A stretch of 64,000 nt of DNA from Xenopus tropicalis. Lineage: Eukaryota > Chordata > Amphibia > Anura > Pipidae. Made by a program: the position numbers and the translations under genes. Under the pieces are notes generated by a model, which made no database searches, had not been told where the DNA came from, and worked only from the letters and a program-made list of their open reading frames with translations. Positions 34,748 to 46,930 of this stretch are shown here, in pieces. The stretch's first letter is position 1. Each line of letters opens with the position of its first letter. The stretch is taken from contig NC_030677.2 in the NCBI RefSeq assembly GCF_000004195.4, positions 62,998,222-63,062,221 on the forward strand, given 5' to 3'.

Positions 34748-35254
34748 TTCACAACTAGAGATGTAGCGAACTGTTCGCCGGCGAAATAATTCGCGCGAAC
34801 ATCGGGTGTTCGCGCAAATTCGCGGACTTTTGCCGATGTTCGCCACTTTGGGTTCGCCGCATTTTTTTTTGGCGCCGCGTTTTTTCGCCTTGGTTTTTCT
34901 GCCGCGTTTTTTCGCTTCGTTTTATCACCTATGCATATACATAGGAATAGCTTGCGTTTTTTTTTTGGCGTTATTTTTTGGCTTTTTTTTTGCGTTTTTT
35001 TTACAAAGTATTTTTCAGAGAAGTTTTTGCCCTTGATCCCCCTCCTGCATGCCACTGCCCAGGTCGTGGCACCCTTTAAACAACTTTAAAATCAGTTTTC
35101 TGGCCAGAAATGGCTTTTCTAGGTTTTAAAGTTCGCCTTCCCATTGAAGTCTATGGGGTTCACAAAGTTTGCGAATATTCGCGAGTTTTGGCGAAAGTCC
35201 GCGAACGGGTTCGCGAACATTTTCGGCGATGTTCGCTACATCACTATTCACAAC
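34748..35254 (+). mobile_element. Family G hAT-type element with intact 8-bp target duplication
   Basis: TTCACAAC lies at 34748-34755 and 35247-35254. The element starts TAGAGATGTAGCGAACTG and ends GATGTTCGCTACATCACTA. The interior is dense in TTCGC/GCGAA phrases, with a T-rich centre (GCGTTTTTTTTTTGGCG type) and a block CCCATTGAAGTCTATGGGG. It is 491 bp. The GCGAA density gives minus-strand lysine-rich and plus-strand phenylalanine-rich frames that are not genes. Confidence 0.92.
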
Positions 35255-35330
35255 GTGAGTGTTGTGGCCCTTTAAACGATTCCTTGGTTAACCTGTATAA
35301 TTATGTTTTAGAATATTTATTATCTTAAAG

Positions 35331-35654
35331 CTTTAGACCAGGGGTCCCCAACCTTTCTTACTTGTGAGCCACAGTCAAATGTAAAAAGACTTGGAGAGCA
35401 ACACAAGCATCATAAAAGTTCATGGAGGTGCCAAATAAGGGCTAAGATTGGCTATTAGGCAGCCTCTATGCACACTATCAGCTTACAGGAGGCTTTATTT
35501 GGTAGTAAATCTTCTTTTTATTCAACCAAAACTTTCCATCAAATCAGGAATTCAAAAATAACTCCCTGGTTTGGGGGCACTGAGAACAACATCCAAGGGG
35601 TTGGTGAGCAACATGTTGCCCCCGAGCCACTGGTTGGGGATCACTGCTTTAGAC
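35331..35654 (+). mobile_element. Family C hAT-type element with intact 8-bp target duplication
   Basis: CTTTAGAC lies at 35331-35338 and 35647-35654, exactly flanking CAGGGGTCCCCAACC...GGTTGGGGATCACTG (35339-35646, 308 bp). It is the best-preserved of four family C copies and serves as the reference. It lies 76 bp from the family G element. Confidence 0.95.
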
Positions 35655-36629
35655 CAACATTGCCGTCTAAATATCAATGTTATATTATATAAAATGATTC
35701 CCAGTTAATCCTGATCTAGCTTGATTCTCATTTGTTGAAAAGCAATACCCGAATTTATTTCATTTTGCATAATTATGTATTCTGATGAACATTTTTATAC
35801 ACCAAATTCACAGTTACTTTATCTGCTCCGTACATATAAGTCTTTTTGTCTCTAAAAGATGAGGCTGCAGTAAGAAGCAATTAGTTGTATTATATGTGCC
35901 TCTTTGGCTTCCCTTTACTTTTATTCTTACATGTCAAATGGCAGCAACAGGAGTTGAGGAGCTGGAATGTTTAAAATAAAAATACAACCATTTCCAAACC
36001 ACCTCCCCCCTTAAAAAGTATTTAAAAATATTATACAAAGCACTAATAACACATTTGTTGACTTATTTAGGGAAAAAACTACAGCCTTTAAATGTTTTTG
36101 CCATAGCGGTTTCCTTTCCTAGCAGGCAGTGGGTGTGCGTCTTGCTGGGATAATTTTAGAATACTCACATAGAAGACTTTATCAAGCACTGTTCATTCTG
36201 TTTGAAAATCCTGTTTCCTGCCAAAACATTTTTTTCTGATTGTCTGAATTGTTCCTTTGTGTTCAGTAACTGCTAGTAAAAAGAAGAAAAAAAAATCCAA
36301 CACCATCCATATACATAGGCTGCTTTATCATATGCCTACTGGATTTTCTTTTTCTTTTTAATATTTATAATTAAATTTACTAAATTTGAAATTGATTTAC
36401 TCCTAAAAATAAAGGGATTGCCAACCTGCACAAAATAAACACTGGAAATGATTTTTGTTTTTACTTAAAAACATTATTATACCTGTACCTGCCTATGTAA
36501 TGTGGAAAGTCCTCCTACATTGTTCAAATACCTCACATGCATGCCTTTCATGAAATAAAATCTGCACATCTGATTCAAAGAGGCTAGAAATTAAACTGTT
36601 CCTATCATATATCATACTGCCATTTCTCC
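35655..36629. other. Unique AT-rich stretch without recognised features
   Basis: No open frame, hairpin or window repeat was recognised. Confidence 0.45.
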
Positions 36630-36637
36630 ATTTATAG

Positions 36638-36911
36638 CAGTGAGCCCCAACCAGTAGCTTGTGATTAACATGTTGCTCACCACCCCCTCTAATGTTGCTC
36701 CCAGTGGCCTCAAAGTAGGTGCCCATTTTTAAATTCCTGGCTTAGAGGCAAGTTTTGGATGCACAGAGACACAGTTTTACTCCAAGCAGAGCTTCCTGCA
36801 GGCCAGCAGTCCATTTGGCATCCTCAAAGAACTTTTTTCATGCTTGTGTGGCTCACCAACACATTTTACATCTGAGTGTGGCTTGTGAGTAAAAAGGGTT
36901 TGGGGTCCCTG
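36638..36911 (-). mobile_element. Family C hAT-type element, old copy
   Basis: It starts CAGTGAGCCCCAACCAG and ends GGTTTGGGGTCCCTG, orientation as the 12335 copy. The flanking 8-mers ATTTATAG and ATTTAGTG agree at six of eight positions, a decayed duplication. The interior has many substitutions and small deletions. Confidence 0.85.
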
Positions 36912-36984
36912 ATTTAGTGCATTGCCCCCTGTAGCCAAATGAATATTATATGTATCCAGTATGAAAGTATTGCTGTAAGATGCC

Positions 36985-37655
36985 ATAGACACTATTACTA
37001 TAGAATATGCTGTTCAGTTTTGGTCTCCAGTGCTCAAACGGGACATTATTGAGTTAGAGAGGGTCCAGAGAAGGGCAACTAAGCTGGTAAAGGGTATGGA
37101 AAGTCTCAGTTATGAAGAAAGACTGGCCAAGTTGGGTCTATTTACACTGGAGAAGAGGCGCTTTAGAGGTGACATGATAACTATGTATAAATATATAAGG
37201 GGATCATATAATAACCTTTCTAATGTTTTATTTACCAGTAGGTCCAACGGACACGAGGGCACCCACTCCGTTTAGAAGAAGGGAGGTTCCATTTAAATAT
37301 TCGGAAAGGATTTTTTACTGTGAGAGCTGTGAAGTTGTGGAATTCCCTCCCCGAATCAGTCGTACTGGCTGATACATTATATAGCTTTAAGAAGGGGCTG
37401 GATGGATTTTTAGCAAGTGAGGGAATACAGGGTTATGGGAGATAGCTCTTAGTACAAGTTGATCCAGGGACTGGTCCGATTGCCATCTTGGAGTCAGGAA
37501 GGAATTTTTTCCCCTCTGCGGCAAATTAGAGAGGCTTCAGATGGGGTTTTTTGCCTTCCTCTGGATCAACTAGTAGTTAGGCAGGTTTTATATAGGCATT
37601 ATGGTTGAACGTGATGGGCGTATGTCTTTTTTCAACCCAACTTACTATGTTGCTT
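36985..37655 (+). pseudogene. CR1-like LINE 3' end: ORF2 C-terminus and 3' UTR
   Basis: From 36991 the frame reads IEYAVQFWSPVLKRDIIELE, then VQRRATKLV and LEKRRFRGDMITMYKYIRG, the characteristic end of CR1-clade reverse transcriptase. A frameshift around 37275 moves the reading to a frame with RFHLNIRKGFFTVRAVKLWN, SLPESVV and a stop at 37443-37445. The 3' UTR follows, with GTTGATCCAGGGACTGG and CTTCCTCTGGATCAACTAG, ending TTTTTTCAACCCAACTTACT ATGTTGCT. The endonuclease and most of the transcriptase are missing: typical 5' truncation. Family assignment is from known CR1 motifs. Confidence 0.9.
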
Positions 37656-38249
37656 TTTATTGGGCTGGTGTGAGGGGGTATTTGGGCCTAAGTGCACTTG
37701 AAATGGCAGAGCCTATTTTGAGCCCCAGTGCAGGTCTGGTTTCCACAGAGGAATGCCCAAACACAGTCAAAAAATCACATGCTAACAGTGCTTTAACACT
37801 GCTCACTGGGGAAAATGCTGCATTGGAGGTTTAAAACATGGCAATTAACGATTTGTAATTGCCTCTTATAATGTTACAGTTCAGTTTTTATTAAACAGAA
37901 TGCATTAAAATCTTATCAGTCTAGCAACCATATGTGATTCCTTGGTCAAGAGAATCTCTAAGACCATATGGGCTTTCATAAATTGTATTGTGCGCCTATA
38001 TATGCAGCCTGCTATGGAAACCTTGGAAACAGGGCGGTGGTAATCCAGGACTCCCCAGTGTTGGTAGGTGCACATGTGCAAAATTCAATAGAAGAGAAAG
38101 GAAGGATGCAATGACTAGGGTCTTGATTTGACCCTACGTTTGTAGGTAATTGTGTGCAGTTGCATGTGCATGTGTGGCTGTATGAATGGCTGCACAACAG
38201 TTTATTTATATAAGGTATATTAGTCTTTCTAAAGCCAACACACAATTTT
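37656..38249. other. Unique stretch without recognised features
   Basis: No repeat or exon evidence was seen. The minus frame at 38012-38245 has no motif. Confidence 0.4.
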
Positions 38250-38328
38250 AACCAATGCAGGGCAAATGAATTTTATATTTTAATTACTTAAAAACACTTT
38301 TTATAAATTGGTGTTACTGTTCCTTTAA
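38250..38328 (-). mobile_element. Family B right end only
   Basis: CAATGCAGGGCAAATG, an AT-rich stretch and TTGGTGTTACTGTTCCT followed by TTAA (38325-38328) match the right end of the intact family B copy at 51916-52334. The rest of the element is absent. Confidence 0.75.
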
Positions 38329-39799
38329 GGCTTAAATTGAGATTTATAAATAGTTTACACAATTATAAAGTAAAGGATCTTTATAAAACACTTGCAACTA
38401 TTTATGGTTATAGAAACCCTGGTTAAAAAAATATTATAAAAAGTGAAATACATTTTTCCACTATCTTAGGGTTGAAATGATAATATTCATGTATTCTTAC
38501 ACAGCCCCCAAATATCAGAGAAAAAAGTAAATAGATTTATTCTGACCAGTATTCTCACAAATCCTGATTTTCAAATTAATGTTTTGCACATTTGAGTTTT
38601 TTTCTTCATTCGGGGACAAATTAATGAGATTAGTAATAACGGAATTTTTGTTTTATACTGAGCCAAAATAATTAGATTCATGCTGATTTAACTTTCCTGG
38701 AAGTCAGCACTTCAAAAGCTTAAATAAATTTCATACAATTTAAAATCAGCTTCTTTTTAAATTGACACTTGACAACTTCTTGACACTACTGGTGTGGTGT
38801 AGACCAGTGGTTGTTCCACTATTTGAGTTTAAGCTCCATTTGGAAGTCAAGACTTTGATATAGTCTTCCCCCGCTCCCCTTAGCTCATAACAAGGTTATT
38901 AGTATATTAAAACATTGGTGTATTAGTCAATTATCCAACAATATACAGAACAGCAATTAAGTGTCTCCTAGCTATGCCCACTGTGTTTCATGTCCATGCT
39001 AAGCTTCCTGGAGTATCTATAAAAGCAATCACCCCCAAAACTTACTCCTAACTGGCCATCAGACTGCCCCCTCCCACCCAAAGCCACTGCTCTGGTCCCC
39101 AGACTCTCAGTTTATGAAACAAAAAGCAGACATTATTCTTCTGATAAAGCTTGTAAATTAGCCTCCATTACTTATCTTTTATGGTAAGTGTTTTACATAT
39201 TTTTCTTCAGCTCTTGTGTTTGGAATTTACCATAGTTACCTTGTACGCTTTTAAGAAATCAGAAATCAGAATGGAAGATAAGTAGTTGAGGCCCTGAATA
39301 CAAAGATAAAAAATAGTAATTGCAATAAAATGTAAGCTTCACAATGCACACCCCCAACAAACAAACAAACGGTATCTTTCAGCTTGCAAAGAGGCATAAA
39401 AGGGAATTTAGTAATAAGAAAAAAGTCTAACTGAAAACTTGCTTAGGATAGGTTTACTTCTAACATACTAAACATTCATTTTAAGGTAAACGTGCCCTTT
39501 TAAATTAAGTGCTGCTCCTCTGGGCCACATAGATTTCATAAAAACCCAATATGTAACCTTGTGTGGCATAAGAAGTGGATTGTTACTGGACTCTGGCCCA
39601 AGAAAGAAATGTATCGTTTCTGAAGATAACTCTTTAGCTAGATACTTGTGCCTATACAGTATATCTCCTTGCATCTCAGATACAAAATATGCAGATTCTA
39701 TTCATTTTAGGTACATTGTCGCCCTAATTCCAATTATGAAATAGGTAAAATTAGAATAATCACAACAAATATTTTCTAAAAATATTTATCAACATCAAC
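38329..39799. other. Mostly unique stretch
   Basis: AGACCAGTGGTTGTTCCACT near 38801 resembles a hAT left end, but no right end was found. A CAAA run lies at 39357-39371. No exon evidence was seen. Confidence 0.35.
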
Positions 39800-41590
39800 A
39801 AACACATTCAGTGATGGTGTTGTTTAAAATATAACAGATTTTCACACTTCAAAACTTCAATACAAGGACTTCAAAATGTAAAGATTGCGGCTGGGATGTT
39901 TATGTATTAGGCACATTTTTAAAGACACTTAACAAAAACAATATATAGTTAAATTTGCTGTAATTTTCCTTCTACCCTTTTACCAGCTGGTATTTGGTCT
40001 TTAGCATTAACAAGTATAGTATATAGTTAAAGATATTAGCAACTAGTATATGATGCAATTAAAGTCTTTTAACCTGTCTAGTATAAATATATATACCATG
40101 CAGGTATTGTGAAAAAAAAATAATAATATAGATATAGATGACAACGGTGTAATGAACATGATTATTTTAAATATAAAACCTTTACTCCGATACTGATTTA
40201 TTTACTTCTGTTAACATCTTTACCTACTCGACTGCTACAGCAAATTCACAATTAAACATAGACAAAAAGATATATTAACAAGGCTTTCACCATTTTAATC
40301 AACTTAAAAACCATTTACAAAAATGTAAAAGTGCTTACATTGTCTACACTATTAAACTTGGTTCCAATATTATAAAGAGGGAGAAAAAAAATATCAAGGA
40401 AAGATAAATAACTAAAAACTAATTATATAAATAGAAGTATCTTTTTTTTCTTTATTGCAAAATCGAGAATTTTCAAAATTTCACTAGTATTTGGTATAAT
40501 GTACATGGAAGTGATTTAAAAATATGGATTGCATGGATCTTTTTGTCTATGCAAAGCAACCACTGGGTATGGCATCATATGAACACAGTCATTTGAAATC
40601 TTAAAAAACAATTAAGAAGCAATGTGGCAGACCTTCACTATTTGAGATATATATTTATATACACACTTGAAAAAGTGCAAAAATTGTATTCCCATTCACT
40701 TGGCATCTTTGGCTTTGATAACTAAATTCCTTTTTATAATTTATAAAGAAAACATTTTATTTGGATTATACTCATTGTATTTCTTCTATCTCATCTCTGC
40801 AGTAGGACTACTCTGAAATGTTCAATACAAGTAACTATTACGATTCCAAATCAATAAATACAACTAGATCAAACCAATCAATTCATTTTGTGTTCTCATC
40901 AGAGATCATTGGTGCATAACTAGAACTGAATACTGATCCTTTTTTACTTGGTTTTATTGTACTCCTATTGTATATTATAGTGCTAGTGTTGGCTCTTATA
41001 AACCCTGGAATCCATAAACATACATTGTTTTACCTGGAAAATTTCTCATTTCTAAATGTAATCAATACACTGTTCTGCCCTTAATGCCATTAAGTAATGT
41101 GCTAGAAAATAAATTGGTAATTGCCAAAGAAAACATTGTACTTCTACAGACAAATCACTGGGACGTTGTTAAATATAAATTATATTAAAAATTAGGTTGC
41201 CCCTTTTAAAAAAAATGATGGATATGTAATACACTTTAGAATATGAAACAAAATCAGCATTATTGAAATCTAGCTAATAGAAACTCCTGTCATAACTGTA
41301 TAACACAAGAATGCCACTCTACTGTGCAATATACAATATAAACTGTCTCAAAATGAAACTAGAAAAGTGTTTATATATTTACTTTTTAATTTTTAAAAAA
41401 ATCCTTCATTACAGTTATCTGGACTGAAACAAAGGACAAAAGGCCACATTCATGTATTTAAATGCTGCACAGAAACTGTTCAATTTTGTAATATTTTTAA
41501 TTAAATATGCCATAACAACAGGTGGCCAACCCTCTGCAGCAATATTTAATTTATGAAGTGTAAAATGTATATGTGTGTGTGCATGTACAT

Positions 41591-41871
41591 ATAGGTATAG
41601 GATCTATTATCCAGAATGCTTGGGACCCAGGGTTTTACAGATAATGCATCTTTCCATAATTTGGATCGCCAGACCTTAAGTCAGCTGTCATTTAAACATT
41701 AAATAAACCCAATGGGACTGTATTGCCTTCTATATTTATCCATGCAGCTTAGTTGGGATCAAGTACAAGCTACCGTTTTATTTGTATAGAGAAAAAAGAA
41801 ACAACTCTCTTTGCTTATAATGGAGAAATTTCTGGATAACAGGTTTCCAGATAATGGATCCTATACCGGTG
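41591..41871 (-). mobile_element. Family D element, minus orientation
   Basis: GGATCTATTATCCAGAATGC, GGGACCCAGGGTTTTACAG, AATTTGGATCGCCAG, TTAGTTGGGATCAAGTACAA and ATAATGGATCCTATACC follow the complement of family D. It is the only clear transposon in the repeat-poor 39.8-43.8 kb block. Confidence 0.85.
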
Positions 41872-41877
41872 TCTGTA

Positions 41878-41898
41878 TATATATATATATATATATAC
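41878..41898. repeat. Short (TA)n run
   Basis: About ten TA units directly after the family D element; a further TA/ATA-rich patch lies near 41980-41998. Confidence 0.85.
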
Positions 41899-43838
41899 AT
41901 TAATCAGTTATTTATAGCTCTCTGGGTCACTCTAGTCCTTGATTTTATTTTTTGTCCATTATCTGTTTTTGATATAAAATAAATATATATATATATATTC
42001 TTAAAAGTAATTGCACCAGACAATCACAGTACAATGATTACCTCTGTTACCTCAATAAGTATAATACATTTTACAGACTGATTAAATAGTTATCATTAAA
42101 GACATGTTTATTGTTGGAAGGGTAATGTCATTTTCCGTATGTCACACATTTAATAATGAGATGACCTCTAATTACGTCCTTTTTGGGGGGGGACATTATT
42201 GAATGCGATCATTGGACAGTGAATAAATCGTTTAAAGCATTGACTCAGTATGATAATAATAATTATGGAAAATCTGAAGTAAATATATGCAACCAAACGG
42301 ATAAAAAATTGTCTGTTTATAGATAGATGAGTATAGATAAAACAAATTATGGTGAGCAAATGATAAAACTATTCTCATTAAAGTATATTTTTCAAATGAC
42401 AGAATGTGTTTCGAATGTTTATGACAGCTGAAACATTGTCAAGAACACACTGGAATATGAAAAAATAAAATAAAAAATAAAGATCTTTTTAATATATTCA
42501 ATATGATCATTTCAACTTTGCTGACATGGAGTTAAGTTAAAATTTAAATGATTGTCTGTAATGAATCACTTGGTTTCTTTAATAAAACATATTACTCTTC
42601 TTCATAGATATATATAGATATATTACAAGTTAAACCATGAAAAAATATTATCATAGACACAGATAATATCGAAGAGGTTAATAATATGACATGTTCCTAA
42701 CTTCAAATCTGGCTGTGTAAAAAATGATTTGGAAAACACTATGCTTCATGATTTTGTCTATTAAAAAACATTTCTAGGCAGGATTAGAAGATATATCGTT
42801 TTCAAGTTTCCACAAAACTATGCTAGAGAAAGATACGTGTAAGTTATATGGTTTAGGGCTAATTGTTCAAAATAGTCATCTTCAGATACATATCTTACAA
42901 TTTAAAACTGTACAGAGTATCCAGTATAGCGTTTAACAACATATACAGATTTTTTTTTCAATTATTATTTATAAAACTTAGCTGTAAAATTAAAAGCCCA
43001 AAGTTAAAATAAGGAAGATCAAAAAATGCCTTAATAGGTCTAGTGCTCACTCTGGGAAGCTGCATCTTTGGTATTGAAATTTCCGTACAAATTGATGTAG
43101 CTTACAGCTGCTTTAACCATCTAAACTCAGAAGGGAAGGACAATATTGCCCCATAATGTGACTCGCTGAGGACAGTCGAATAGAAATTGGTCCAAATCTG
43201 ACAGTATGAAACATTATTAAATTCTTATGATAAACTATTTTGGACCATTGTTTATTTATAGGGATTTATTGTGTGTGGACTGTAATGAATTTATTATAAA
43301 TCAACTAAATTGTACCACTTTTTCAGAAAATTATATAATATATATATACTTTATATTTATTTAGAAGCTTTGAAATAGTACAGTAAACACTTTGCAACAC
43401 GGTGTATAAACTACAGAATGTCTTTGATATTTTGTGGGTCTGCGGATAAACAACATTTTTTTTGACCCCCACAGGTGTATGTAACATGATCACAATCTCT
43501 CCTGTAAAGTTTGAGTAATTTGGGAAACACTTGATCACACAAAAAAATTATATAAAACAGTCAAGTTTAAAACAGTGATATTGCATTTATAATGCACGTT
43601 CTATCAGTACGATTGGCTTCTTGTGGTGACTATAAACATCTAAAGGGCTCAGTGACATTTTGGAGAAAGTAAGATATATAGAGTGCTGTAAACAGGCACA
43701 CACTGATAAGTAAGGCGAGATCAGTCGCCTCTGCAGTTCCTACAGTTCTTCACATTTCAACTCATTTCTCAGGCCTGCTGAGAGCAATAAGGTCCGAATA
43801 TTGGCCATGACTTCAGCAGCAGACTAATGATCCTTCTG

Positions 43839-43961
43839 TCATTCCACACTGGGTGGCCAGGATAATGAAGTTGAAAAGTTGATGCTTTTGTTGGTCAACT
43901 TGTGCAAATCATGCTGCTTCAGGTAAGTTCTGTAGATTTGACTAGCATATCCTTTTCCGGG
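43839..43961 (-). CDS. Candidate terminal coding exon, unidentified gene
   Basis: On the minus strand a very good acceptor (TTTTGCTTTTCTTATTGTTT TACAG, ending at 43962) opens into 40 codons and a TGA at 43841-43839. The peptide begins PGKGYASQIYRTYLKQ, continues HDLHKLTNKS and ends SWPPSVE. The exon has no start codon and would be the last exon of a gene whose other exons lie at higher coordinates or outside the window. The other two frames stop after 13 and 5 codons, so the true phase is not certain. Composition is more balanced than the neighbouring AT-rich DNA, and a repeat-poor 4-kb tract follows as a possible 3' UTR. I do not recognise the protein. Confidence 0.35.
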   Translation of the reverse strand, partial: PGKGYASQIYRTYLKQHDLHKLTNKSINFSTSLSWPPSVE

Positions 43962-45761
43962 CTGTAAAACAATAAGAAAAGCAAAATGTCAGTTGAAGAA
44001 CAATGCTGATTTTTCTTGCAGTGATTTTTTTAATTTGCCTAATATACAACGTAAGTATTATCTGTGCATATGACAAACTGAAATCTAATGTGCAAATAAC
44101 TAGCCAGCACTGAGGTAAAATAAATATATGAAAACCCATAAAGCATATCATTCTTTTAAAAGGAATGTCAAAATCTTAACTCAGTGTTTATATATAGCCC
44201 AAAGATAGGAAAGCACAATAACAGAATTTGTTCTAAATAAATCAGATAACAAAGCAGCTAAGAGGGGGAATGAGGAGTGGGCGTGTTTCACTCATTGCTC
44301 ATGTTTCACTTCCTTATCTGTGCCTGACTTGCTCTTATCAGCAACTGACCAATGACAATCCAATAAGCAAACTCATAGTGCTTTTTTTTTCAAGTCTGGT
44401 ATAGGAAACTCCCTGCTTTTGTTTTTTTTCTGGTCTGGTACAGAGCAGTCCCCTGCTTTTTTCCAGATCAGGATGGCCACTGGCCCTGTAGGTTTCCTGG
44501 AGCTGTGATCAGAGCTTATTTCAGGGGAATAGTAGAAGATGCAAAATATAAAGGCTTTTAATTAAAAAAAGTAGAAAATATTTATTGTGTTTTTATTGTA
44601 AATTCACATTGGTGAATTTTTTTATGAAAGTGTGCCATGAAAAAAAATTTGTTGAAAAAAATGCAAATTGAAAAAAAGTTGCACTCATAAATAAAAAAAA
44701 AGTTGCATGGTAGCTTCAATGTATTTCTGCAATGTTTTTACGGTTTGCAGATTTTTCAGTAGTTTCATAAATCAGAAAACGGTACAGATTTATTCATTGC
44801 TAGAAATTCCTTCTATGAAGTATTTAATCTATGAAGTAAGCTTCTTGGATTGTTATCGCCCTTAGTGGTAAATAGGGTCACTATCCTTATCTTTCCAGTG
44901 GAGTCTGCACTGGTCCTAGCGTACTGATGTTAAGAGCTACTCAAAGAGAAATAAGGTGTGAAACAGGCATGAGTATTGGTCTTCTTTGGTAATTTTGGCA
45001 TTGTTGAGATGGTTTGCAATGAGTGTTAAGGACATGAAAAAAAAGCTACTTTCCTTTGAACTGCTAAATAACCCATTCTAATCATATTATTATCTTGGTG
45101 TTTGGTCCATTAAATATATGTGTGCTTCAAAAGACGCAAGAGCTGCTCATTGTACTGTAATTTATACCAATTAAGCATTCTTATTTGAAAGCATTATATA
45201 AAAAGTTAGTTTATATACTGAAGTATTGAAAATAATATTTTGTCTTTTACTACATACGTTCTTCTATAAAAACACATAGAAAAACTGCTCAAATATTTTT
45301 TGTCTGCATCATAACATGTGTGCATGTAATAGTAATTTTTTATAGCTCCTTATATTTACATACAAATAATTTATTATTTATTTCAGTAATAAACACAAAC
45401 ACATGTCAATTTACATTACTGTTTTAATCCTGGCTTTAAAAAAAAAAATATATATATATATAATGTACACAAAAATTAACTTTAAAAGAGCCCTAGACAT
45501 CTCATTAGAGTATCAATTAAAATCTCACTTGCCTGCATTCAAATTAAAATATATAAGTGTATGAAAGATGGGGAGGCCTATTTTGATCACTTGTATTTCT
45601 GTGATTTTTGTATTTTTTTTCTACTTCAAACAACCTAAAAAAAATTAGTTCAGATATGTTCAGATATCTGTTATTCAATCTCTTATACAACCCTCCCAGT
45701 TGTATATATTCAATTACCATTATTATAAGTAGTATTTTCTATTACACACACACACACTGAC

Positions 45762-45762
<1 letters not shown>
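43962..45762. other. Intron-like AT-rich stretch without recognised features
   Basis: Directly upstream (minus sense) of the candidate acceptor. A/T-rich GAAAAAAA/TTGCA phrases at 44590-44780 look like a decayed foldback but no arms were aligned. A short TA run lies at about 45449-45462. Confidence 0.35.

Positions 45763-45797
<35 letters not shown>
45763..45797. repeat. (TA)n microsatellite with adjoining CA run
   Basis: ACACACACACACAC at about 45744 and a TA run of about 17 units lie just before the SINE. Confidence 0.9.
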
Positions 45798-45799
<2 letters not shown>

Positions 45800-45821
45800 G
45801 TATTTGATAATTATATCTAAT

Positions 45822-46037
45822 TAGGCCAGTGGTTAGCATTTCTGCCATGAAGTGCTTGGTTGCTAGGCTTTTGTCCCTGTGCCTTTGTGTGTTCTCCAGG
45901 TAATTGACTTGTGATGAAATTGACCCTATTGTCTGAGAATGGAATAGGGACCTTGGACTGTAAGCTCCACTGGGGCAGGGAATGATGTATAATCTCTGCA
46001 CTTTGTTAATGTGTTGGTGTTATATAAATATTAATAG
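45822..46037 (+). mobile_element. tRNA-like SINE, plus-strand copy
   Basis: The head GGCCAGTGGTTAGCATTTCTGCC resembles the anuran SINE head GGCTCAGTGGTTAGCACTTC with an A-box-like core. The middle has GTGTTCTCCAGG and AATTGACC. The tail GGACTGTAAGCTCCACTGGG, CAGGGAATGATG, GTGTTGGTGTTATATAAATA matches the complement of the 19170 copy. A B-box is not clearly preserved. Confidence 0.75.
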
Positions 46038-46546
46038 TTTTAAAATTGAAATTATACAAAATTATAGTGTGAATATGGCCCAAACTACTTTGAAATATTT
46101 TTCAGGTTAGCAGAGCAGTTTGCACTGTTGTATAGTATATTTTATTTCGAAAGATAGGAGTAAAATAAAACATTCTACATGTATTTATAGCTTATGCGCA
46201 AGGATAAAAGAAGTAAATTCATAGATACAGTATATTGGTATATTAAAAACAGTTTGCCAGTTATTATTATGGAAATTGTTATGAAAATGTGTGTTAACTC
46301 TTAAACAGATAACTGAGACTGAGAAATGGACTAAAATCTTTTAAAACATCCATTTAGGACAAATTCTTAATTGTAAAGCCTGTTCCTGAACTGAGGGAGC
46401 ATACTGTGATAAGACTTTATTACATCTTGAAACCTTCCACTTCATTTACAGATGATATAATAAACATTAAATTAACAATCTGAAAAGCATTGCCAACAGA
46501 ACAATGCGCCAACTAGCTACTTAGCCCAGCACAATCTTTGCTATTC

Positions 46547-46930
46547 AGGGAACAGTAACACCAAAAAATTTAAATGTTTTAAAGTAATTCAAAAGTACTG
46601 CTGCCCTACATTGGTGTGTTTGCTACAGAAATGCTACTATAGTTTATATAAATAAGCTGCTGTGTAGCCATGGGGGCAGCCATTCAAGCTGCAAAAAAGG
46701 AGAAAAAAGCACAGGTTACATAGCAGATAACAGATAAGCTCTGTAAAATGTATTGGTGTTTTATCTGTTATCTGCTATGTAACCTGTGTCTTTTCTCCTT
46801 TGAATGGCTGCCCCCATGGCTACACAGCAGCTTTGTAATAAACTATAGTAGTCTTCCTGAGGCAAACACACCAGTTGTACCAGTGCAGGGTAACAGTGTT
46901 TAATACTGTAATTACTTTTATACACCGGCA
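46547..46930 (+). mobile_element. Family B piggyBac-like foldback element, right end lost
   Basis: The left end AGGGAACAGTAACACCAAAA is present, but the preceding TTAA has become TTCA. The long arms pair around 46740 (GCAGATAACAGATAAGCTC with TTATCTGTTATCTGC). CAGCCATTCAAGC and its complement GAATGGCTGCCCCC are both present. The right terminal repeat has decayed after ATACTGTAATTACTTTTATA. Confidence 0.85.

Larger units (their letters stand above)
39800..43838 (-). other. Putative long 3' UTR or repeat-poor flank of the candidate terminal exon
   Basis: About 4 kb of AT-rich sequence with only one recognisable repeat (family D at 41591) and a few TA runs, unlike the repeat-dense flanks. On the minus strand several AATAAA signals occur, for example at 40202-40197, 42105-42110 and 43253-43258 (read as TTTATT on +). 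It directly follows the stop codon of the candidate exon at 43839. Whether it is transcribed is inferred from position only. Confidence 0.3.

Noticed and set aside
34669..35055. 128-codon lysine-rich minus-strand frame
   Set aside because: Lies in the family G hAT element; its T-tract and GCGAA phrases account for the Lys/Asn/Arg run.
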